Shown: positions 6,897 through 11,794 of the stretch, piece after piece | How positions within the stretch are numbered: the stretch's first letter is position 1 | Layout: every line of letters begins with the position of its first letter | Translations under genes and position numbers: made by a program | From: Patescibacteria group bacterium | GTDB taxonomy: Bacteria > Patescibacteriota > Microgenomatia > UBA12405 | Assembly (NCBI GenBank): GCA_018901355.1 | Contig: JAHIEZ010000086.1 | Coordinates: forward strand, 1 to 11,794 | DNA length: 11,794 nucleotides | Direction: 5' to 3' | The notes under the pieces: generated by a model | Seen by the model: the letters and a program-made list of their open reading frames with translations, nothing else | Told to the model about the DNA's origin: nothing | Databases searched by the model: none

Positions 6897-6905
6897 TGCT
6901 AAAAT
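6897..6905 (+). promoter_or_regulatory. Extended -10 promoter (TGCTAAAAT), leaderless GTG start
   Basis: TGC plus TAAAAT lies in the 19-base gap after the cyclophilin stop. It ends exactly five bases before the GTG at 6911. It has the same hexamer and spacing as the cyclophilin promoter. This supports the GTG as the real start of the next gene. Confidence 0.55.
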
Positions 6906-6910
6906 AATTT

Positions 6911-7300
6911 GTGGCCTCAGAGGATTCTTCTTATCATTTTGGTTTTAAGTCTGTTTTTCGTTTACTTCTTTTTGCCCTGCTTGTTTATTTTCTTATCTCC
7001 TATTTTTCCCAAAATTCCGCCAAAAAACATTCTCAAAATGACCCCACCGTTTTAGGCGAAGAATTGGACGTCAGTCCTATTTTTGATCAGGCCTACCGGT
7101 CTTTACCCCCCCAAAGTCGGCAAAAACTGGAAAACATTTCCACTCTGCCTGTTATAATCTATCTTCAGGAAAAATATGATTATTTACTTAAAGAGCTGAA
7201 TGGTTTTCCCCAAAAACAAATTAATCAACTAAAAAAAGACCTTATTCAAAGTATTTACAATGATTTGATGAAAAATATCGATGAACCCCAACAACCTTAA
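6911..7300 (+). CDS. Uncharacterised single-pass membrane protein
   Basis: A 129-residue protein I do not recognise. It has a short N-terminus (MASEDSSYHFGFK), one hydrophobic helix at about 15-31 (VFRLLLFALLVYFLISYF), then a polar, mostly helical region ending EPQQP. The short N-terminus and long C-terminal part suggest that the C-terminal part lies outside the cytoplasm, though orientation is uncertain. The GTG start at 6911 is the only sensible in-frame start ahead of the helix, and the -10 box five bases upstream supports it. The gene overlaps the first 20 bases of prfB, implying translational coupling with release factor 2. That partnership is probably positional and not functional. Confidence 0.75.
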   Translation: MASEDSSYHFGFKSVFRLLLFALLVYFLISYFSQNSAKKHSQNDPTVLGEELDVSPIFDQAYRSLPPQSRQKLENISTLPVIIYLQEKYDYLLKELNGFPQKQINQLKKDLIQSIYNDLMKNIDEPQQP

Positions 7301-8360
7301 TCAACTCAGCCAAAAACTGGATCAACTTAAAAAGAAAATGAATTTACTCCAAAAACAACAGGAGTTGGCCGGTCTACTTCAACAGCAACAACAATCTAAT
7401 TTTTGGGATAATCCTCGTTTGGCTCAACAAGCTTCTTCTCAAATTTCTCAGTTGGAAAAAGACTTGGCTCAAATTAAATCTCTCGATCAACAATTGCTTG
7501 ATTGTCAAGAATTTGACCAGCTTTTGCTCAATCAACCGGACGAAACTCTGCAACAGGAGCTGGATGCTTCTATCCAAAAAATCGAAAAAGATTTATCGTT
7601 TTTGGAAGATCAAACCTATCTTTCCGGACCCTACGACGACAGTTTTGCCATTCTCTCGGTTCATTCCGGTCAAGGGGGGACTGAGGCCATGGATTGGGCT
7701 TCTATGCTTCAGCGCATGTACACCCGTTTTTTTGAAAAAAAACAATGGCAGTTTTCTCTTTTAGATCTTCAGCTCGGCGAAGAAGCCGGCATCAAATCCG
7801 CCTCTTTTGAAATTAAAGAGCCTCGTGCTTATGGTTTTCTTAGACGTGAATCCGGAGTTCATCGTCTGGTTCGTCTCTCTCCTTTTAATGCCGACAATCT
7901 TCGCCAAACCTCCTTTGCCAAAGTCGAGGTTAGCCCTATTTTAAAAGATCCCAGTCAAGTCGAAATTAAGCCAGAAGATATCGATTTTGCCGCCTTTAGA
8001 GCTGGTGGTCATGGGGGTCAAAATGTCAACAAGGTTTCTACTGCCGTCCGTCTAACTCATCGCCCCAGCGGTCTTACTGTTTCTTGCCAATCTCAGCGCT
8101 CTCAACAACAAAATCGTGATCTGGCCACCGAAATGTTAATTTCCAAGCTTTGGGCCCTAAAACAGGAAAAAGCCGAACAGGAAAAAAGCAACATTAAGGG
8201 CAAAAATATTAATGCCTCCTGGGGTCAACAAATCAGATCCTATGTTCTTCACCCCTACAAAATGGTCAAAGACCTGCGGACACGCCACGAAACCAGTCAG
8301 GCCGACGCCGTTTTAGACGGTGACCTGGAACCCTTTATTCAAGCCGAAATAAGACTCTAA
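7281..8360 (+). CDS. prfB: Peptide chain release factor 2
   Basis: Recognises UGA and UAA stop codons and triggers release of the finished peptide at the ribosome. 359 residues, close to the usual 365. The N-terminal coiled-coil region (about 1-110, glutamine-rich, with QQQQQ at 34-38) is followed by LSVHSGQGGTEAMDWASML (125-143). The RF2 codon-recognition tripeptide SPF is at 200-202 in LVRLSPFNADNLRQTSF. The catalytic GGQ loop is at 245-247 in GGHGGQNVNKVSTAVRLTH. The frame is continuous, with no internal UGA near codon 26, so the programmed +1 frameshift that autoregulates RF2 in many bacteria is absent. Its start overlaps the upstream gene, and LCP begins at the base after its stop. An intact RF2, with UGA used as a stop nearby, shows that UGA is not reassigned. 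Confidence 0.97.
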   Translation: MNPNNLNQLSQKLDQLKKKMNLLQKQQELAGLLQQQQQSNFWDNPRLAQQASSQISQLEKDLAQIKSLDQQLLDCQEFDQLLLNQPDETLQQELDASIQKIEKDLSFLEDQTYLSGPYDDSFAILSVHSGQGGTEAMDWASMLQRMYTRFFEKKQWQFSLLDLQLGEEAGIKSASFEIKEPRAYGFLRRESGVHRLVRLSPFNADNLRQTSFAKVEVSPILKDPSQVEIKPEDIDFAAFRAGGHGGQNVNKVSTAVRLTHRPSGLTVSCQSQRSQQQNRDLATEMLISKLWALKQEKAEQEKSNIKGKNINASWGQQIRSYVLHPYKMVKDLRTRHETSQADAVLDGDLEPFIQAEIRL

Positions 8361-9350
8361 ATGACTATCAAAAAAAGACATTCTATTTTTTTGATAATTT
8401 TTGTGGTTTTGTTTTTATTTTTTCTTTCTTTTTATCGTTTTTATCGCCAACCTATTGATAATTTTCTATCTGCTCTAAAAAACAATTCTTACCAAGATGC
8501 CTCTCAGGTCAATTTTCTCCTTCTTGGTCTTGACCCCAGAGATGATCTTTTGGAAAAAACCAACACCACCGACACCATCATCTTCGCTTCCCTCAAATTT
8601 TCCCCGCCCACTCTTTCTTTGGTCTCTTTACCCCGAGACCTTTGGTCCTATCCTCTGGCAAAAAAAATTAATCAAATTTATCCTCTTTCTTTGGAAAAAG
8701 ACAATTCTTTTATTTTTATCAAAGATAATTTTAGTCAACTTTTAAACCAAAACATCGATCACGTTTTTATCATTTCTACCCAAAACCTAATTGATCTGGT
8801 TGAACTTATTGGCGGACTGGATGTTTATTTAGACCAAGCCTTTACCGATTCCCAATTTCCCAACCCCGATTATATAAAAGATCCTTCTGCCGATCTTCCC
8901 ATTTACATTACCATTTCTTTCAATCAAGGCCTCAATCATCTTGACTCCCAAAATGTTACCTATTTTGTTCGTTCCCGCCACTCTGCTTCTAGTGCCGCCG
9001 CAGGAGGCACTGATATCGGTCGCAGCCAACGTCAGCAAATTTTATTGGAAGCTCTCTTGACCAAAATCAAATCCGGTCAAATCAAACCTCAGCAAATTGT
9101 TTCTCTTTACCGATATTTTAATCAAAATATCAAAACCGATTTTTCCGATCAACAGCTTTTCAGTTTGGCTCTTCGTCTCAAAAAGAAAGCCCTGTCACTT
9201 GATCTCAAAAAAATTGCTATTCCCACCGGAGAAAACCCCAAAACCGGCATTCTTTACTATCCCGGCTATCTCTATCAGGGTCAATGGGTCTTTTTGCCTC
9301 AAGATAAGGAATATCGTTCGCTTCAACAATTTATCTCCGACCACTTATGA
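8361..9350 (+). CDS. LytR-CpsA-Psr (LCP) family cell-wall polymer transferase
   Basis: A membrane-anchored enzyme predicted to transfer lipid-linked glycopolymers onto peptidoglycan or a comparable wall acceptor. 329 residues: a basic N-terminus, one transmembrane helix at about 8-24, and an extracytoplasmic LCP domain (about 48-245). Visible motifs are LLGLDPRDD (54-62, Arg60), NTTDTIIFASL (68-78, Asp71), LVSLPRDLW (87-95, Arg92 and Asp93), VELIGGLDVYLD, YFVRSRHS (201-208, Arg204 and Arg206) and TDIGRSQRQQ (217-226). These are the acidic metal ligands and arginines that hold the pyrophosphate lipid. The region after 245 is less conserved. The ATG follows the prfB stop with no gap, and the gene ends in TGA overlapping the methyltransferase ATG by four bases. 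Confidence 0.93.
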   Translation: MTIKKRHSIFLIIFVVLFLFFLSFYRFYRQPIDNFLSALKNNSYQDASQVNFLLLGLDPRDDLLEKTNTTDTIIFASLKFSPPTLSLVSLPRDLWSYPLAKKINQIYPLSLEKDNSFIFIKDNFSQLLNQNIDHVFIISTQNLIDLVELIGGLDVYLDQAFTDSQFPNPDYIKDPSADLPIYITISFNQGLNHLDSQNVTYFVRSRHSASSAAAGGTDIGRSQRQQILLEALLTKIKSGQIKPQQIVSLYRYFNQNIKTDFSDQQLFSLALRLKKKALSLDLKKIAIPTGENPKTGILYYPGYLYQGQWVFLPQDKEYRSLQQFISDHL

Positions 9351-10066
9351 CCCCTCTCTTTACTGGATTTAGAAAAACTTTAAAAAACCAAAAAGAACTA
9401 GATTATTTTGACACTCATATCAATCGATATCATTATCTTCTGTCTCAAATCAAGCAACTCAAACTAAAACCTCAGGCCAAAATTCTTGATATAGGCTGTT
9501 ACCCTCCCCATCTTTTTACTCTCCTAAAAACTCAAGGTTTCGATCTTTTCGGTCTATCTTCACCTCACGAGTCCCTTCATCTGCCTCAAACTAAAATTTC
9601 CAATATTGAGACAGATCCTCTTCCTTATTCTCAAAACACTTTTGATTTAATTATTTTTACCGAAGTTTTAGAACATCTATCGGTTCACCCCAATCAAATT
9701 CTTTGCCAATTTAAAACTATTCTCAAAAAAGACGGCTATCTCTTACTTACCACTCCCAACGTCTTAAGGTCACAAAACCTTTTTTCCCTTATTTTTGGTA
9801 AAAATATCTACTTTCCCTTGTTTCAGTTAAACCAAAATCCCAACCACAGACATCAAAGAGAGTATTCGCAGAAAGAGCTAATCGGGCTCTTTAAAACCCT
9901 AAATTTCAAAATTATCAAAAGTGATTTTTTTATTTCTTATTCTCCCTTCCGTGCCAAAAACAAAAAAGATGGCTTACCTCTAAAAATAATAAAAATTATA
10001 AATTATATTTTTATGCTTGTTTTCCCCGGCCGTCGCGACAACCTCTTTTTTTTACTTAAGGCCTAA
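9347..10066 (+). CDS. Class I SAM-dependent methyltransferase
   Basis: A 239-residue protein with a Rossmann-fold methyltransferase core. Motif I is ILDIGCYPPHLFTLL (46-60), in which the usual G-x-G after DIGC is replaced by YPP. LPYSQNTFDLIIF (92-104), EVLEHL (106-111) and KDGYLLLTTPN (motif III region) complete the pattern of the Methyltransf_11/23 families. The C-terminus has a hydrophobic stretch (IINYIFMLVF) near 215-224, which could associate with the membrane. Its ATG overlaps the TGA of the LCP gene, so the two are translationally coupled. A substrate in glycopolymer or lipid-linked sugar modification is suggested by position only. Many CPR methyltransferases of this type are glycan-related, but nothing in the sequence fixes the substrate. 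Confidence 0.82.
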   Translation: MTPLFTGFRKTLKNQKELDYFDTHINRYHYLLSQIKQLKLKPQAKILDIGCYPPHLFTLLKTQGFDLFGLSSPHESLHLPQTKISNIETDPLPYSQNTFDLIIFTEVLEHLSVHPNQILCQFKTILKKDGYLLLTTPNVLRSQNLFSLIFGKNIYFPLFQLNQNPNHRHQREYSQKELIGLFKTLNFKIIKSDFFISYSPFRAKNKKDGLPLKIIKIINYIFMLVFPGRRDNLFFLLKA

Positions 10067-10086
10067 TCACTTTCTTTTCTTCTTTT

Positions 10087-10095
10087 TGTTATACT
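10087..10095 (+). promoter_or_regulatory. Extended -10 promoter (TGTTATACT)
   Basis: TGT followed by TATACT lies in the 57-base gap after the methyltransferase, 28 bases before the ATG at 10124. A start site near 10102 gives a leader of about 22 bases that is A-rich and has no Shine-Dalgarno sequence. No -35 is evident near 10067-10072, as expected for an extended -10. A second possible box, TATATT (10104-10109), lies between it and the gene. Confidence 0.55.
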
Positions 10096-10123
10096 TTTAC
10101 AAATATATTCATCATCAAAAAAA

Positions 10124-10597
10124 ATGGACATTCCCAATCTCAATCAAAATCCTCCCCTTTCTTCGCCTCCCAAAAGTAATCTCATCTATCTTTTGGCCAT
10201 CACTCTCACTCTGGCTCTGGCTTCCGGTTTTTGGCTTTCCCGCTTTTTCCCTTTACAAAAAAAGGATGTTAGTTCACCTACCTTCACTTCCGGTCAAGCT
10301 CAGTCAACCGACAAGATCAGTAGTGCCGACCAACTAAAAGTCGGTCAAATTTATGGTAATACCACCGCCACTTTTGCTGATTCTGCCACCGGCACCATCG
10401 AGGTTGGAGGAGTCAACGGAGAGGGGACTCACACCTTGGTTCGTCCCGGCGGAGAAGATCAAAAAGCCGCGCTTACCTCTTCCGTGGTTGATTTGGACCT
10501 ATTTGTTGGTCGTCAGGTTGAGATTAAAGGGGAAACCAACAGTTCCCGTAAAGCCGGCTGGTTTCTTGACGTGGGCAGTATAAAAATAATAGAGTAG
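10124..10597 (+). CDS. Anchored exported protein of unknown function
   Basis: A 157-residue protein with a proline- and asparagine-rich cytoplasmic start, one transmembrane helix at about 20-39 (IYLLAITLTLALASGFWL), a low-complexity linker (45-70, Ser/Thr/Gln-rich), and a compact C-terminal domain (about 72-157). That domain is rich in beta-type segments (GTIEVGG, GTHTLVRPGG, VDLDLFVGRQVEIKGET, GWFLDVGSIKIIE) and may form an OB-like or small beta-barrel fold. I recall similar 'VVDLD.FVGR.VE..GET' proteins in Microgenomates genomes, with no assigned function. It ends four bases before ftsE and probably shares its transcript, driven by the promoter at 10087. A role alongside FtsEX in the envelope is only a positional suggestion. 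Confidence 0.75.
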   Translation: MDIPNLNQNPPLSSPPKSNLIYLLAITLTLALASGFWLSRFFPLQKKDVSSPTFTSGQAQSTDKISSADQLKVGQIYGNTTATFADSATGTIEVGGVNGEGTHTLVRPGGEDQKAALTSSVVDLDLFVGRQVEIKGETNSSRKAGWFLDVGSIKIIE

Positions 10598-10601
10598 TCC
10601 C

Positions 10602-11273
10602 ATGCGCATAAATTTCAAAAATGTCGACAAAAACTTCGGACTGATTGATGCTTTAAAAGATATTAGCTTCGACATCAATTCCGGTGATTTTGTTTTTCTT
10701 TTTGGCCCCTCCGGTTCCGGTAAATCCACCATTATTAAATTAATTCTCTCTCAGCTTCAACCTTCAGCCGGTCAAATCAAAATTGGCAGTTACGATTTGG
10801 CTACGACTAATAAAAAAGATATTGATGCTCTTAGAAAAAAAATCGGTATTATTTTTCAGGATTACCAGCTAATCAACGACAAATCTCTTGAAGAAAATAT
10901 CGCCCTAAACATGGATATTGCCGGCTTTCCTTCTCAGCAAATTCCCGGCAAAATTGACGAAGTTATCAAAAAGGTCAATCTTTCCAGCCGGCGCTTTCTC
11001 TATCCTTCTCAACTATCCGGGGGAGAGCTTCAACGGGCCGCTCTGGCCAGAGCTCTCAGTACCGATCCCAAAATAATTTTAGCCGATGAACCCACCGGCA
11101 ACCTTGATCAAAAAAATTCTTGGAATTTGGTCAATCTTCTAAAAGACATCAACCAAAAACAACATTGTACCGTCCTTATGGCCACTCATGATGTTGAAAT
11201 TGTCAGATCCATGGGCAAAAAAATTATCTATCTCCAAGACGGCCGTATTGTTAAAAATTTGAAATTAAAATAA
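10602..11273 (+). CDS. ftsE: Cell-division ATPase FtsE
   Basis: ATP-binding subunit of the FtsEX complex. It sits on the cytoplasmic face and powers FtsX, which in other bacteria activates peptidoglycan hydrolases at the division site. 223 residues, typical for FtsE. Motifs: Walker A GPSGSGKST (35-43), Q-loop Gln86 in FQDYQL, ABC signature LSGGELQR (138-145), Walker B IILADEPTGNLD (158-169), and switch histidine His196 in MATHD. The short form with a Lys-rich C-terminus and the immediate ftsX partner separate it from LolD- or MacB-type ATPases. It ends in TAATG, where its stop overlaps the ftsX ATG by one base, so the two subunits are translationally coupled. Confidence 0.95.
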   Translation: MRINFKNVDKNFGLIDALKDISFDINSGDFVFLFGPSGSGKSTIIKLILSQLQPSAGQIKIGSYDLATTNKKDIDALRKKIGIIFQDYQLINDKSLEENIALNMDIAGFPSQQIPGKIDEVIKKVNLSSRRFLYPSQLSGGELQRAALARALSTDPKIILADEPTGNLDQKNSWNLVNLLKDINQKQHCTVLMATHDVEIVRSMGKKIIYLQDGRIVKNLKLK

Positions 11274-11794
11274 TGTCCACCCTCAAAGCCACCTGGCACC
11301 ACATTCGTCGCTCACCTTTCCAAAGCCTGACCGCCATTTTTGTCATGGTCAGCAGTTTTTTCATTCTCTCCACTTTTGCTGTCCTCAGTCGGGGTCTTTC
11401 TTCCGTTTTGGCCTATTTTGAGACTAAACCCGAAGTCACCATTTTTCTAAAAGACGGTCTCGATAAAAGTACGGTCGAATCTTTGCAAAAAGAACTGGCC
11501 AACTACCCCAATGTTAGGGAAATAAAATTTATCTCTAAACAAAAAGCTTTGGAGATTTATCAGGAGCAAAACAAAGACAACCCGCTTCTGACCGAAATGG
11601 TCACCGCCAGTATTCTTCCCGCCTCTTTTGAAGTTTCCGTCTCCGATCCTGCCGTCTTATCTCAAATAGCTCAAAATTTTTCCGCCAAAACCGACTCCAT
11701 TGACGAAATTATCTATCAACAGGACATTGTTCAAAACATGCTCAATTGGACCAATATTATTAGAAAAGTTGGCTTAGCCATTGCCATTGTTTCG
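11273..11794 (+). CDS. ftsX: Cell-division membrane protein FtsX, partial (5' part)
   Basis: Membrane subunit of FtsEX. The frame is open to the window edge, giving 174 residues, about half of a normal FtsX. MSTLKATWHHIRRSPFQSLTAIFVM is the typical amphipathic start leading into the first transmembrane helix (about 17-41). It is followed by the extracytoplasmic FtsX domain: VTIFLKDGLDKSTVESL (54-70), then NVREIKFISKQKALEIYQE (79-97), then LPASFEVSVSDP (114-125) with the LPASF signature common in the family. The second transmembrane helix begins at the right edge (VGLAIAIVS). The ATG overlaps the ftsE stop by one base. The hydrolase that it would regulate is not within the window. Confidence 0.93.
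   Translation, partial: MSTLKATWHHIRRSPFQSLTAIFVMVSSFFILSTFAVLSRGLSSVLAYFETKPEVTIFLKDGLDKSTVESLQKELANYPNVREIKFISKQKALEIYQEQNKDNPLLTEMVTASILPASFEVSVSDPAVLSQIAQNFSAKTDSIDEIIYQQDIVQNMLNWTNIIRKVGLAIAIVS

Noticed and set aside
7311..7400. Glutamine-rich run at the RF2 N-terminus as a repeat expansion
   Set aside because: It is a short run within the normal coiled-coil region of RF2 at the expected length.
10566..10601. TTGACG-N18-TAGAGT promoter for leaderless ftsE
   Set aside because: The -35 match is good, but TAGAGT is weak and both lie in the coding end of the upstream gene. The four-base gap makes co-transcription simpler.
1..11794. CRISPR, tRNA, rRNA, insertion sequences, toxin-antitoxin or phage genes
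   Set aside because: I read both strands and found no spaced direct repeats, cloverleaf-like sequences, transposase motifs or defence domains.

Overview
All genes lie on the + strand and are packed almost end to end. The longest gaps are about 59 bases (1466-1524), 41 bases (5200-5240) and 57 bases (10067-10123), so no gene-free stretch approaches 300 bases. The window suggests a Candidate Phyla Radiation (Patescibacteria) chromosome, probably a Microgenomates-like lineage. The grounds are low GC, compact genes, small single-anchor membrane proteins, a C39-like peptidase and an LCP protein of CPR style, starts without Shine-Dalgarno motifs, and the secA - prfB - ftsE - ftsX order. That placement is inferred from gene style and not from a marker phylogeny. 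UGA serves as the stop of the LCP gene and RF2 is intact, so the standard bacterial code applies. UGA is not reassigned as it is in Gracilibacteria/SR1.

Layout. 3-191: C-terminus of an HD-domain hydrolase. 200-1465: serS, closed by a strong intrinsic terminator (1484-1510). 1525-4176: secA, whose -10 box lies between that terminator and the start codon. 4183-5199: DHH/DHHA1 phosphoesterase (NrnA-like). 5241-5570: small DUF5665-like membrane protein. 5539-6288: anchored C39-like cysteine peptidase carrying a REP-like palindrome in frame. 6292-6891: cyclophilin lipoprotein. 6911-7300: unknown single-pass membrane protein. 7281-8360: prfB. 8361-9350: LytR-CpsA-Psr (LCP) protein. 9347-10066: SAM methyltransferase. 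10124-10597: anchored small-domain protein. 10602-11273: ftsE. 11273-11794: ftsX, running off the end.

Functionally this is housekeeping plus cell envelope: tRNA charging, translation termination, Sec export, nanoRNA/pAp turnover, exported folding and proteolysis factors, cell-wall polymer attachment, and FtsEX control of peptidoglycan hydrolysis. The secA-prfB-ftsE-ftsX order is a familiar bacterial arrangement, here opened up by envelope genes.

I found no defence system, mobile element, CRISPR array or RNA gene. The most notable signal is regulatory. Several start codons sit 5-7 bases after a clear -10 box (TATAAT or TAAAAT, often with an upstream TGn), which predicts leaderless mRNAs. No start in the window has a recognisable Shine-Dalgarno sequence. 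The second notable signal is the REP-like palindrome fixed in frame inside the peptidase gene.
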